From the NCBI GenBank assembly GCA_021234155.1, contig JAJEKV010000001.1:25779189-25843188 (forward strand): a stretch of 64,000 nucleotides of DNA, written 5' to 3'. The notes under the pieces were generated by a model, which saw only the letters and a program-made list of their open reading frames with translations, searched no databases and had not been told where the DNA came from. This document shows positions 1 to 12,242 of this stretch, piece after piece (the first letter of the stretch is position 1; every line of letters starts with the position of its first letter). The DNA comes from Isoetes taiwanensis (Eukaryota; Streptophyta; Lycopodiopsida; Isoetales; Isoetaceae). A program made the position numbers and the translations under genes.

Positions 1-180
1 CACCGATAAACTACGGAGACAATTAGGCATAACTCAACTCGATCGAGCTCCTTATGACATCAAGCTTGCCAAAGGCCACATCACGCGACCTCAAGGCGTC
101 ACTCCTATTCTTTAAATCAGTATTGGTGATCTCAAATTCCCTTTGGAATTTGGTGTTTGGAAAACTGGTGAGGATCTAGG
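1..180 (+). pseudogene. Ty3/gypsy pol fragment, protease N-terminal part
   Basis: The plus strand reads as retropepsin-like sequence (IKLAKGHITRPQGVTP, then GDLKFPLEFGVW) with a stop at about base 113. Plant Ty3/gypsy proteases have this spacing before a V-(L/V)-GRP-(W/F) strand. That missing strand (MMVGRPFLCQAK) appears about 1.3 kb downstream at 1478, after a LINE. I infer one gypsy element interrupted by that insertion. No LTR is visible because the window begins inside the element. It is certainly non-functional. Confidence 0.6.
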
Positions 181-182
181 TG

Positions 183-214
<32 letters not shown>

Positions 215-1473
215 GTCTTGCTCACTTAGGGTCTTGAGAGGCCATGGAGCACTAAAAAGCAGCAAGAATACATTATAGTTTCAATGTCAAAGCACGATAG
301 GTATCTGTTGCCTTTAAATACAATCCTAAATCATAACAAGAAATAGCAAACAATGAATGGAAATTTGGTGCTCGAATCTCGAATTGTTCCCTTATATCTC
401 TGTAAGCCTCACAGTGTAGGAATACGTGTGCCTCATCTTCAACACTATTCGAATCACAATTTCTACATATTATATCTTCAAATGGAGTCTTTGACCATCT
501 GCCTGCCTCAACTCCTAATCTATGTGAGCTCGTTCTGTAACGAGCTATGACATGCTTTAGAGTTGCAGGTATATCCGATATCAAATACCCTTGGCTCTTA
601 TATTCATCCATGTGATTTACACGAGCTCTGTAGTGAAGCATTCGGCTACCTTGGTGCTACCATAAGTGCTCAATTGCAAGTCTCTCCAACAATACTCTTG
701 CATCAGACTTACATTCGGGCCAATTTTCATCATTCAGACCCCATCTACTTGCCCAAGCTTTGAAATCATGCATCCAACCTTCTTGCTCTGATTCTATCAT
801 TGCTTGATATGATAAGCGTTCCGGTGCTTGATCTCGAATCCTATTAATGAAATTTACACTTTGAAATAATGCTTCTAATTCTAGTGGGAACATACCTGCC
901 TCTGCGAGCATAATTGCATATGGTATCTGAGCTTTTATGCCAAGCACATTTCTCAGGAAAATCTTTTGAACTGCTTTTATCTGGTTCCATAGCTTGGTAG
1001 GAATGCTTGGCCCCCATATTGGAACTCCATACAATAACACGGTTTGAACCAGTGTTTTAACAACATTTTCATAAGACCCCAATCATGCAAAGAAATTTTA
1101 GAACACTTTGACCATATAGGGCCATTTTTTCCACCCGTTGATCTTCTTTTGACGCACTCCTTCCAATTATATCTTGAGGAGAAGTCAATCCCAAGATACT
1201 TATAGCTCTCCACTATCTCAATTTCCTGCTCTTGACACAAGAATCTGGGTCTCTCCCTTGTCCCAAATAGCATAATTTTTTATTTTGCAATATTTACTTT
1301 CATTTGCCTTGCTGCACAAAAAGCCTCTAAGCTAGGTAAGTGCGCCTGCAACACTTGTTTCTTGGATGCCAATAGCACCACATCATCAGCATACAACAAT
1401 AACTGTATCACATAAGCTCCAAGACGAGTGCCTGTCAAAGAGCGAGCAAGCAACCATTCTTCAAGCTCATCTA
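181..1473 (-). mobile_element. 5'-truncated LINE with (AAAT)n tail, inserted in the gypsy element
   Basis: On the minus strand, broken frames give the end of a non-LTR reverse transcriptase. The catalytic box is IQLLLYADDVVLLAS (near 1390), followed by KMKVN-type thumb sequence, a WGPSIP region, and a C-terminal zinc knuckle CRNCDSNSVEDEAHVFLHC (near 430). The 3' end is a tetranucleotide tail, seen as TTTA repeats at 185-215 on the plus strand. The frame is shifted at about 1275, 1080 and 650, so it is dead. The 5' part (endonuclease, ORF1) is absent, as expected of truncated target-primed insertions. A possible short target duplication, ATCTA, lies at 174-178 and 1469-1473. The 5' border is approximate. 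Confidence 0.75.
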
Positions 1474-2346
1474 TGAAATGATGGTTGGACGACCTTTTCT
1501 CTGTCAGGCTAAAAGCATTCACTACTGGGCCAATGATCAACTTGTCATCATAGATGGAACATTGAATGCCACGATGGACCTCAAAACTGGGAAACTTATC
1601 TCTGTTGAACATGCTGAACCATCACTCTCTCATAGTAATTCTGAGGATCTTCAAAACACTTATCAAGTGCAAGCCCCTGCTGCTGGTCTACCTTTATCTG
1701 CCTACCCTGAGTATGTTGATCCTTGGGGTGATATGAGTCTTGATCAAGACAACGCTATAACATCCTTGCTTGATCCCTACCTTGCACCTTGCAATCGCAT
1801 TCAGCGTGTTGACATCCAGCTAGATGATGACACTCATATAGGCATTGTTGATGTTGCTACTGTCATGAAGCAACCCCTAATTGACGCCACTCAACAGCTC
1901 TACCTAGAGTGTTGAACCGCCCGTGGTCCTTTAACCTCATGTTCATACCATCACAGACACGGAACTCATTCCGCATATCCAAACTTCGAAAGTTGAAGTC
2001 ATTGATTTAGGAGACAACCAACCAATCCGGCTGGCTGCCAATCTCCCCAAAACTTATAAAGCTCGCATCTTCAGTCTTTTTAAGAAATTCCCGCACATCT
2101 TTGCGTGGAGCTATAAAGATTTACGAGGTATCAAAAAAGAATTGGGGGAACTCACCATTCCTACCAAACCAGATGCACGCTCCATCTAGCAACAGCAGTG
2201 CAGGCTCAACTCCAATTATCTGACTGCTGGACTTATCTACGAGGTCAAACATTCTGCATGGGTAAGCGCAATTATTATTGCCCTCAAGCATAATGGAAAA
2301 ATACACGTTTGCATGGATTACAGAAAGCTCAATGTGGCCACGGAAT
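1474..2346 (+). pseudogene. Ty3/gypsy pol fragment, protease end to RT start
   Basis: This continues the element seen at 1-180. It starts with the protease strand MMVGRPFLCQAKSIHYW, runs through a linker open to the stop at 1915, then reads LFKKFPHIFAWSYKDLRGI (about 2073-2130), a very typical plant gypsy motif just before the reverse transcriptase. It stops inside the first RT motif (GKIHVCMDYRKLNVATE, about 2295-2346). In-frame stops interrupt it, and the catalytic part of RT, RNase H and integrase are missing. From 2347 to 2727 the AT-rich sequence shows no gene. Confidence 0.7.
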
Positions 2347-2727
2347 GAGTGCGAATTTTTAGAGGGTTTTTTTAGAAATGGTTTGGAGGGTTTTTATTAA
2401 TTTTGCAACTTTCCATTTGTATTTAAAGGGTTCTATAGTTGATATTGACTTTATTTGTGAATATATGTTCATTCAATAGTCTTTCATTTATAATTGAAAG
2501 AAACTGTAGTTGGTGTTAACTTCATTTAAGAAAATCGTATTTTTGTTTATGCAGGACGATTAGGCTTAAAGACCCAAACTTTAAATTCAAGAAATATTAA
2601 TTTTCTAGATCAAAATTGCAATGTCAGAAAAAGATGCTATGCATGTAACAAATTGCAAGCAAAAATGACGATAGAGTTGAATCTTAATAGATAATAGTTT
2701 TGCAACCAATAGACAATAAAATCACAC

Positions 2728-5700
2728 TCATGTTTCCTCACATTCATCATCAACAAGCATGCAACGCCTTTGCTTTTTGTCTATCTTGCACTTGGGCGTA
2801 GGCATTTGAGATAATGAAATTGCCATGGTTTCTGCATACATAGGAAGAACACTACATTAATAGAAACATGATAGCTAATAAAAAATTAATATACATAGAT
2901 GTAAGTAAAAATAAACAACTCAAATACCATACTATGGAGGCTCTTCATCCTCGAGTGGCTCCTCATCATCAGAATCAATGTTCATGTTGTGGCATTGGTT
3001 AACTTCATATTGCCTTGTTGTGTCCTTAGAGGCATCAATGCCTGCAAACTATGATCCTTAACATGTTCGACCAACATGGCATCACTATCAAGGCCATGCA
3101 ATAGCGTGACAATATGGCAGATGCAATTAAAGCATTGCTGCAACCACTGAACATATCCAGAACAATCCCTTCTCTAGGACTCAAGTTAGCAATCAAGAAC
3201 TCCATAAAAGTAATAGATTTTTCATTGCAAAGCCGTGTCGGAAAATCTGTAATTGATGCAAGCCTGCTTCCTTTGTCATGACGATGGCGTAATATTGATT
3301 TTTCACAGCACAATTCATCACCTGCAAATGCAAATTAGTTAAAGCATTTTATGAACTAAATTGAAAATTTACATACTAGAACAGAAGTGTGCTTACCAAT
3401 CCGCACAACATTCTTCTGAATTTAGGTGACATGCCCTTTCTTGCCCAAAGAATGACAGTCAAACATCTATTTTCCATGAAACCATTCCTATCTCTCACAA
3501 CTCCAAATGGTTTGTCTTGTTCCAATATATAGGTTCTGAATTTTTCAAGATATTTCAACCTACCTTCCTTTTCAACAAAGGAAGTATGATCTGGTGCACA
3601 AATAGATACTAGCCATCCTGCATCATCAAGGCACAATGTACCAAATGAAAAAGCTACTTGCATTAACTTGGTGGTACAAGTGTTCCAAGATGGCACTTCA
3701 AGACACGTATTATCAGGAAGATCATTTGTAGGGAAGTCGATCACTACCAAATCAAAACCCCAATCGCGTGCAAGCCCACTTCTTGTATACCTGTGTGATT
3801 TTCTCATATGGCTCCTCGCAAAGTCTCTCACTGCGTTAAAAGAAGGGCATTCTATCTTGCTAGAGTATTGCTCATAAGCTTGGCAAATGTCAACACAATG
3901 AATTTCAACATCCACACTAGAAACTATAGATCCAATTTTAAAGTCTTCCATAGTGAACTCATTATATTGATCCTCGTTCTCACCTCTTGAAGTAGACTTT
4001 TTGAGCTCATCAATTGGCTTTTGTCCTCGTGCTCTTTGGCTTTTTTGAGTAACTTCTGGATCCAAACTGCGTCGCTTCTTTGAGGATCCAATTTCTGGTG
4101 TGAGTACTTGAGCATTGGACCTATAAGAGACTTCTTCTTCTTTTGGATATTTACCAAATGGAAAGTCAATCCACCAAGGGCAATTTTCCATCTCAAAATC
4201 TGACAGGCCACCAGGTCTATCCAAATTCCCCATTTTAGAGTACATGCCATCGTCAGATAATGTTCTCCAACTACTAAGTTTCATACGAATCTTTTGTAAA
4301 ATGCTGATCTTCCATAAATGGCAATAATATCTGTAATAGTAGATGCAAAGCAATATAAAAAATTTGAAATTAATGAAAGAAAGAGAATGATGTAGAAGCA
4401 TATCTGTAACATACTCGACGTGAAGCGTTATCAATTTCATAAGCGTCAGAAATGCTAACAGACGATATTATATGCTTCTGATATATCTTGAACATATTTG
4501 TTCTATTTGCCTGCTTAAATGCACGAAACCAATTTTCCAGGTCCTCACCATGAGGAATATCCACTTGTAGCTCAAAAGTATTTATGGTTTCATCAAACAC
4601 ATTAGAGAAGCGGACCAGAAGATGTTCTAGCCATACTTCCTTTCTCACCCAATCTTTAAATGCTTTGTCAGCTTTGGGAATGCCATAAGTGCTTTGTATA
4701 GCAGGGCCAGATGTCATCCAATAAACCCAACAATCCCTAACAGAAGGAGTTACCTTTGCCTTTGCCATCTCAAGCAATTTTTCAACTGTCAATCTAGATG
4801 TCTTTGTGTCAATATCTGCTTTAGTTACAGCTTCAAACCACCTAGAACCAAGTTGTGGATTGACAATCGCCAAAATTTTTTCCATCTTTTGCACCCATTT
4901 ATCATGCACCTTCTTAGTGGCTACATTTTTTCAATTTTCAATGTCATCTTCTTCCATAGCTATGCTGGTCTCGATTGCAATTTCTTTATCCATTTGTCTC
5001 TACAATACACATAGTAATAATCAAAAGGAAGAAAAGAATACAAAAGGGAAAAAAACAGATAAAGCAAATACATATTAATATACCTGGAAGAGCATCTTGC
5101 AATATGCAAGCCTTGGCAAGGGATACCATTGTTCACCAATGACATTAGCGCTAGTATTCTCTTTGATTTTCAAAGAGGCCAAATAGTGTGGGTCCAATTT
5201 GGAGAGATATTTTTCAGGATTGGCTGTAGCAATTTTCTGCACGCTAAATAAAGTATTCTTCATTGAGTTGTGAACAACACCGTCGTCATTCAACCTGTCC
5301 ATAACACATGTTAACAGTTAACAATAATAGTACTATGCAAATAGTAATTAACCATTTAGTAAGTAAACTTACTCATTGATCCGATTCAATGCTGATATCA
5401 ATTGTGTCACGTGGCACTTCTCCACATCAATGAAAGAAGCCAATACACGAACATGCCACTGCTTATTAAACTGAAAAGCGGAACGTATTTCTTCCATCCA
5501 ATCCATGGTTCTATGGTTCCCATCCCAGCACAGGAACATCTTCCCCTATAAATCATTCCATTCTTCTGAAGTTCTCAACTCATCTTCAAACTCTTCATTT
5601 ACCTCGTTCCAATAATCATCCCATCGTGCCTTAATAGATTCAGAGACTGGCACATCATTTCCTTTGGTTGTCTTCAAGGAGAGAATAATTTGACCCTTTT

Positions 5701-6090
5701 CAGGTAAATAACCATCATTTCGAAATACCTCTTGCATTTGCAGATCATTCTTGTTTACTGTACGTACTGCCTCATTCCTTAATATTCGACAAAAGGGAAT
5801 TCTTGGAGGAAAACTGCTTCTACTCATCTGACATTTGTTTAAAATGTCAGCAACCATTTCATGTGCAAATATCTGATCAAACTCAGGATCTATTAATGTT
5901 CCACTTCTTGCTCAATTATTTAAATGAAAACTTGCTCAGCCTCCTGCAACACAAGACTCCTTGTCACTTCAAGGGCATTATCAACAAGGACCTTCAAAGT
6001 AGCACAATATTCTCCAAATTCAAAATTTTCCCAGTGGTTGCAGGCTTCAAGTAGCTCTGCAGGAGGGCAAGCACCTCCCTTTAGGCACAT
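2728..6090 (-). pseudogene. ParB-like domain + beta-class DNA methylase-like protein (copy 1), intron-containing, decayed
   Basis: Minus-strand exons can be followed with matching splice sites: about 5373-6090, 5084-5294, 4415-4999, 3397-4308, 2933-3321 and 2728-2831. The 5373/5294 junction keeps phase (donor GTAAGT, acceptor ACAG), giving ALNRINELNDDGV. The N-terminal half has KTTKGNDVPVSESIKARW, then FLCWDGNHRTMDWMEEI (about 5500-5530). This resembles the ParB nucleotide-binding motif (DGxHR). The C-terminal half has DWGFDLVVIDFPTND at the place of motif IV (DPPY), a Trp/Gly strand DDAGWLVSICAPDH, CLTVILWARKG, and then REGIVLDMFSGCS (motif I, about 3140-3180). Order IV then I is that of N4/N6 beta-class methylases (PF01555 type). 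An acidic tail follows (NIDSDDEEPLEDEEPP). Breaks: TAG at 5546-5548, TGA at 4931-4933, frameshifts near 5920, 3321 and 3075. Motif IV has lost PPY, so activity is doubtful even before decay. Domain calls are by eye; exon edges are inferred. Confidence 0.55.
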
Positions 6091-6979
6091 AGAAAAACTT
6101 TCAGAGTGTAAGGTTTTTATGCGATATAGTCAAGTTCAAATTTATATAGCTCCTCAGGAAACCTACAAATAGTAGCCTGGAAATAATCACAATGGGCCTA
6201 CATAGAATATAAAAACAAATGAACACGGATACAAATTCTAATGTCATATCACCTGCACTTTTACACAGATTTCCTACAGTTGTCAAGGGTAAAAGATTGA
6301 GCATGGCAGATGGAAATGTCCTTGAAACTCTTACATTGATTTTTGAGAGTGTTCATGCTCTCATCACATCAAAGGAAGAACACACAGTGTACATTGATCT
6401 GTACTTTTTAAAGCATATATACCATACTCTAACTCATTTATCTAAAGACAGTGTTCTTTACTGAATATTTAACTAATTCACTCCATCAAAATACCCAGTT
6501 CCTTTTGTCACATTCAACTCACACATCAATTCAAGCCTCATTTAACTGCATCTACATACTTATTTGCTTTCACCATGTTTACCTCACATATCAAATCAAA
6601 CCTCAGTTTAACGCATTGCTCACAGCTCACTCACCTTCAGCTCCTGCAAATTGAAACGTCTCAACACCTACCGCCACGCCAGTTAATGCAACACAATTGA
6701 TCTACTATCCAGTCACAGACAGAATGACATAAGTACCGTACTCTTCTCAGACATGCAAAGTGACCTATAAGCTCATCAAAGCAAGAGAACATTACCAAAA
6801 TATACAGCCATTGGACGATAAACTGCTTATGCAGAGCTTCAAAGTCAGAGCTTCAAACAGAACAGAATACACATAAGAAAGGAGCCGTACATAATGAAGA
6901 ATCAATTTAGCTTCTATTTCCGGCATTTAACCTACAAAACCAGGTAAACTGAAATGCAAATGCTCAGAGACTTATGGCT

Positions 6980-7330
6980 TCAAGAACAGTCATCGAAACA
7001 CTGCCTTTCAATCCCCTTGGAGCAGATTCGTACTTCAGTTTCGAGCTCTGCATTACACGAACCTCCAAAAAAATTGTCATCTACATCCAAGTCTTGCAAG
7101 TGATAGTTTGTTGATGTATATACTTCCAGTCCAGATGTGTCTACCTTTCCCTTGATCATTGTAAAGACCAATCCAGCAGGCTGCCATTCCCATAAGAATC
7201 AACAACCAGAGCCTGGAGTGGCAGATATGCAGAAGCTGGAATCATGCAAAAGGGACAAACTGCACCTTTCATTCTGTACCTCAGCTAAGATCCTTAGAGA
7301 TTCATGGCTGGCATCACTCCCTTCAGCCAT
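6980..7330 (-). pseudogene. Short hypothetical reading frame with one in-frame stop
   Basis: An ATG at 7330 in good plant context (GCAATGGCT) opens a frame, MAEGSDASHESLRILAEVQ, that continues to the TGA at 6980. One internal TGA falls after TPGSGC; without it the frame would be about 116 residues. The second half (GLEVYTSTNYHLQDLDVDDN) is acidic and cysteine-containing. It lies 0.9 kb upstream of the ParB/methylase pseudogene on the same strand and could be its first exon, but I see no clear donor site. The gap 6091-6979 holds no other convincing gene. I recognise no family. Confidence 0.3.
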
Positions 7331-10104
7331 TGCCGCTAAAGAATGTCATAAAAGAATCGACGCAGAAGAAGCTGGCGTTGAAGAATCGCCCAATAAAATT
7401 TCTGGAAACGCACCCCTAGCTGAAGCCCACCACAGGAAGACATTCAGCATTTTGGCACCTCTCGGTTCGAGGTTTGAGCAATAAGGACGAGCTTGGCTTG
7501 GCTATGGCAGGGCCGAACTTCGCCTGATTGGAGCAGGGCCGGATTGGTTGCAGGGGCAGAACGGGCATCCCTGGATTTTTTCTTTTTTCTTGAATTTGGA
7601 AATGCAATATAAGCACACGTGTCAACCCCACGTCCGTCCTCAGCCCAGAAATATTACCTTTCTATTTTTTGATAACAGAAAATAAACAGCTTTATATAAG
7701 GAATGATTGACATTTAGATGTGCTGCATAAGTCCATGGTGTAATATTAAGATTTTATAGATGCATTGACATTCTGATGTGATGTTTTTTAAGCTCTCTTA
7801 TAGCTATTTATTTGAAGATAAGTGTCAGCATGGTTGGTTTATGAAATATATAGGTGCTGGCTGATATGGGCAACTTCTGACTTAAAAATCTCAAATTTAC
7901 GCTGCATCTTAAATGAATGATATGAAAAGGTGAAGTCTATAATTGGCAAAATTGGCCACGGCTTAAACTTTTGCTGCTTTGAAGCAGATAAGTCTACTTT
8001 CATTCCTTCTATTTGTTTCCATTCTAAATGTGAAGGAGCTCTAGGAATTGGGCACTCAAATTTGTTTCTGTTGTTTTGAGTTGTTTAACTTTTGCAGTCT
8101 ACTTCCATTCCTTTTATTTGTTGCCATCTTAAATGCTCATATATGCAAGAGAATTACTTTATTTACTTATTGTAGGACCAGGTTAAAGTTAGGATTTGTT
8201 CATGGGTCCTTAGAATTGTCGAAGCTTCAAGGGTGCAAAAATGTTTAAGATGGCCTCTTGAAATTCTCTGCTCTTGATTGTCCTTACAAATGTCTCATGA
8301 AGGGAATATGTAGCATAATAACAGGGGGTTTTCTTTGTGTTTTTGTACGGTTTTCACAAAGGTTTTTCTAAGATTTCATGGCGTATTTGAATGGATGTAC
8401 TAATGCGTACATCTAGAGTGCATCATTTCTTAGTCGTTGATTTAGTTTTTTTTTTCAAAGGTCCAACATCGAAGGGCTCACAACAAAAGCCCTCTTTTTA
8501 TTTTAGTTGTTATTTTCAGAGTTTGGCATGCAAGCATCGTGCCATCGTGTTTTAGGGTTAGGAAGAGAGAAATCATGTTTTATCATGTTTTGCATGCTGA
8601 GCCCCGTTTACTGTTTTTGAGAAGCTGAAGCGCAACAGAGGCAGGCAAACTTTGAGCAGAGTAGATCCGCAAGAGTAAGATCTGTTTTCCCAGGCTAATC
8701 AATTTTCTTTTTTGGGCGGGAAGTTATGGCGCCTCTGCTTTTCTTAGACGGAGCATCAGCATACTTTCCTTGGCGCCAATGGTTCAGGAAGAGTCTGAAG
8801 AACCCGGATCGGAGGTGCAGTCGCATTTGAAGAAGCAGGATCGGAGGTGCAAAATCTGAAGAAGCCGGATCAGAGGATCAGAGGTTCGCTGTGGTGCATA
8901 ATTTGAAGATTCAGGTTTTGCTGTTGTGCAGTCGGCAGTAACAAAGAGACTCCTTTCAGGGTTTGCTGTGGTGCATGTTTGATCGGAGTTGCCAGGGTGT
9001 TCTTGCCATTTGCTTCTTTTATGGATCTTTGCTTGCAAAGATGATATCTGCAAACCCTGGATCCCGAAAAGCAAACTGAAACTCCTTCCTTTCCTGAATA
9101 CGCAAATCTGTAGCTGCTCCTCTGCTTGCTTCGTTTTCATATTTATAGCTTCATTCTGCTTGCATTGCTTAGTAGGGATCTTGCCTTCATCATTGTTCTT
9201 AAGAGAAAACTCTGGCTTCATCTTGCATCTGTATATCTGCTTGGGGTTTTTTCCTTATGGTTCGTAAGGAGCTGAAGTATCTCAACTATCTGCGCTTTAT
9301 AAGTTTACTCAGTCTAAATCGGGGCATTTATTCTGTTTTGTGCATTCTCCATAGCACATACAAGGGGTATTTATCCTGTTCCGTGCATTCTCCATAGCGC
9401 ATGCAAGGTTCCGTGGTTGTAATTGCTTATCCGTTGAAATTGCTTAAAGAAGAAGAACAAAGGTATCTTTATTTTCGGTTTTACACAGAAGGCAGAGGAG
9501 AGGATTTCGTGGTTGTAATTGCTTATCTATTCTATTCTAGAAGAAGGGTGTTTCCGTTTTTGGTCAACACAGAAGACAGAGAAGATGATCTTGTGGGTGT
9601 GCTTATCTGAGGGACCGACTATTCAATTGGAAGCGGAACTATTGAGGAAATTAGAGGAATTGATTGGCAATTGGTAATTGGTGTTTGGTCCGAACTTTTG
9701 TGTACACGCTTTTAATGCAAAGGGAATATGATATTAGCCTATTTTGGATCTCATCGAGGAATGATGCCAAAGATAGCATCTCATAGTGTCTTGTAGTAAA
9801 TATTTTGAACCTTCACTAGTGTCTATGGAGTAGTTATAGAAAACCTCAAGCCTAATGAAGTTCCTTGGCTTTCCATCAAAGAAAGCTATTTTACAAGAGA
9901 AAATTCTATATAGTAATGGCTTAACAGGGAATTGATGCTACCCATGCAAGACATGTTGATTTGGCATTTATGCTATCTTATTACTGGTTTTGGGCAGTTA
10001 AGGACTCTGTGTATCTCTGTATTGAATAAGGCAACCATGAAGAGGACTCCGAGGTTGCAGAAAAGGACTAGTCTCGAGCTAAAGTATAAAAGTAAGCAAA
10101 GCAG
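7331..10104. other. Intergenic; no supported gene
   Basis: Open frames here are short, overlap on both strands and show no recognisable motif. The stretch 8780-9250 has several direct repeats of an AAGAAGCAGGATCGGAGGTGCA-like kind (for example near 8830 and 8855). Similar phrases around 9330 and 9380 (GTGCATTCTCCATAGC) are also duplicated. This could be 5' untranslated or repeat-derived sequence. I see no RNA gene. Confidence 0.4.
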
Positions 10105-11347
10105 ATGGCCATGGATAGCCCTTCCCAATGTTTGACATTGAGTTCCGGTCCTATAGTTGGTTTAAAGCGTGGAAGAATCCAAGCACTTCCTACTCAGCTT
10201 GAATTGAAGAAGCAACGCGGCAACGGTTTTGCTTTAAGGTAGCTGCTTTTTTTTATCTTGTTCATTCTTCTACTCCTTTACACAGAAACATCACTCTTGC
10301 AATTTGATGTCTAGAAAGAAGTCTTTCCCTGTGATTTCAATCTGTTTATTATATCTATCCCAGATCAACAAGAAATTTTGATGTCTTGAAACGGGCATTG
10401 GCTTTAAATTTCTAAATAAAATGCTTTTATAGCATATATAATTATATTACATTATACTCATGTTTCATTTTACTATATACCCTTTTTTTTCTTAATGCTG
10501 CATATTACATAACACATATTGCTACATGTTTTAAATGTCTTTTATATTCTCACGTCTGTTTTTTTTTTTTTATGGCCCGAAGGGCCAAAATTTTTTTTTA
10601 GTATAATAACCAACACATAACTACCATTGACATTAATAAATATAACCATTGGATCCAACACATTTAAATTAAAATCCCCCTTAAACCCCCTTTGGTGGGT
10701 GCATATTCACACGGGGGGTGACTCCGGGCATCGAGAGTAACCAACACATAACTACCATTGACATTAATAAATATAACCATTGGATCCAACACATTTAAAT
10801 TAAAATCCCCCTTAAACCCCTTTGGTTTGGGTGCATATTCACACGGGGGTGACGTGGGGCAAATGAGAGCCCTCATAATTGTATTTTGCACGTACGAAAT
10901 CAACACCATATAGTATTCCGGTTGAAATCATATAGTATTTTGCGAATCTTATTATACAGTATAGCAAATCTTGTACTTGCATACCCCACAAACGAGGAAC
11001 TTTACGTACGGTGTAGATTAAAGAATAAGGGGCGAATATGCCAATCCGACAGCTCTCGATGCCCGGAGTCACCCCCCGTGTGAATATGCACCCAAACCAA
11101 AGGGGGTTTAAGGGGGATTTTAATTTAAATGTGTTGGATCCAATGGTTATATTTATTAATGTCAATGGTAGTTATGTGTTGGTTATAGAATCACTTCTAT
11201 TGTTATTCTAGTCTTTTTTTCTTATTTGGTGATTATAAAATTTTACTTCTCTTTCATGTTGTTCATCTTGACATCGCATTCTCTCAAATATTTTCATAGA
11301 CATCTAATGTGTTTTTGTGCAGGGAGATTGAGAAAGCACTTTCTTGA
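10105..11347 (+). CDS. Possible two-exon microgene, 52 residues
   Basis: Exon 1 (10105-10238) starts ATGGCCATGGAT, reads MAMDSPSQCLTLSSGPIVGL and later ELKKQRGNGFALR, and ends in phase 2 at a GTAGCT donor. Exon 2 (11323-11347) follows a pyrimidine-rich GTTTTTGTGCAG acceptor and reads EIEKALS then TGA, with the phase restored. In-frame stops sit just upstream, so the first ATG is the natural start. The 1.08-kb intron contains a TIR transposon. I do not recognise the product. The phase match supports a spliced transcript, but a 52-residue frame can arise by chance. Confidence 0.3.
10557..10590 (-). repeat. Poly(A)-tailed hairpin, possible retroelement 3' end
   Basis: On the minus strand a GGCC-loop-GGCC hairpin (10574-10586) is followed after three bases by a run of about 14 A. 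This resembles the hairpin-plus-tail ends seen at 13.1, 16.7 and 50.5 kb, but the spacing to the tail is shorter here. Confidence 0.3.
10606..11186. mobile_element. DNA element with ~130-bp terminal inverted repeats, left repeat duplicated
   Basis: The right end (11053-11186) is the reverse complement of 10606-10737, from ATAACCAACACATAAC inward to GACTCCGGGCATCGAGAG. A second, shorter copy of the left repeat follows directly (10738-10855). The unique core (about 10860-11050) is roughly 190 bp and has no coding capacity. Long TIRs of this size suggest a Mutator-like non-autonomous element. No clean target duplication is visible at the outer borders. It lies in the intron of the putative microgene. 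Confidence 0.7.
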
Positions 11348-12242
11348 AGAGCCTAGCTCATCGAAGCTGTGGAATCCCTCTATACTCCCTCTTTTCCTTT
11401 AATGCTAAATACTAAATGGTGAGATTGCCGTTTAATTTTTAAATTTTGCAAATTCCCATGGGCCTACTTACGTCAGTTGTATTGGCATATTTGGCTGCAT
11501 GTAGTTGGAGCCAATATTGGTTGCAGGTAGTTGGAGGTGTCCTATTATGATTATATGCCCATCCCCATTCCTAGGATGCATCTAGCCCGATCCCCTTGCA
11601 TGAAGGCTGGCCTGCATGATCCCTGCCGGATCTAAGACTTAGGAGATGTCGATTGGTGGTTGTAGCACGTGCCGCTTTCCATCGAAACCGGAGTGGATGG
11701 CGTCGTTGTTGGCGCATTTAGAAATCATTGTTTATTCACACACATGTAGCTGATTATATATTATACACATGCATAGACATAACATCTATTTCTTCTTTTA
11801 ATATAATACATATTTATAATTCTCTCATTGTTTACCACAACTGATTCTAATCATATTAACTTTTGTCTATATGTCTAATATACCCTCCCTTCACTTTACA
11901 GTTTGTTTTATTACAGTCTGCCATAATTTAATTTTGTATCCCATGCACATCACCTTTATACCATCGTTTAATGCAATTATATTATATATATTGCACCATG
12001 TCTCAAATTTTTACATGTTTACTTGAAGATTAATTACACACAGATGTTGTTCATCATTTGTTATTCATAACTCTCGTTATAACGTTCAATAGTTTGTATA
12101 TAAGACATATATAATTATACTTCTCATTCTATTATATTTTACGGTGCATTCACTCGACACTTTATTATATCAATATTTTCTTTCCACCATACTTTGAAAG
12201 ACTTTTCTTCTTTTGACTATCTCGCATCTTTCCTGACCCAGA
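11348..12242. other. AT-rich intergenic; no gene seen
   Basis: No open frame of note and no recognisable motif. Stretches rich in TATA/ATTATA (11750-12150) look like ordinary plant intergenic DNA. Confidence 0.4.

Noticed and set aside
4931-5548. In-frame TAG and TGA in otherwise good exons could mean stop-codon recoding or RNA editing
   Set aside because: Frameshifts occur in the same gene at 3321 and 3075 and cannot be explained by recoding. Ordinary decay is simpler.
7100-7330. Internal TGA after a Cys codon could be read as selenocysteine
   Set aside because: Land plants lack selenocysteine insertion, and no stem-loop element is visible.
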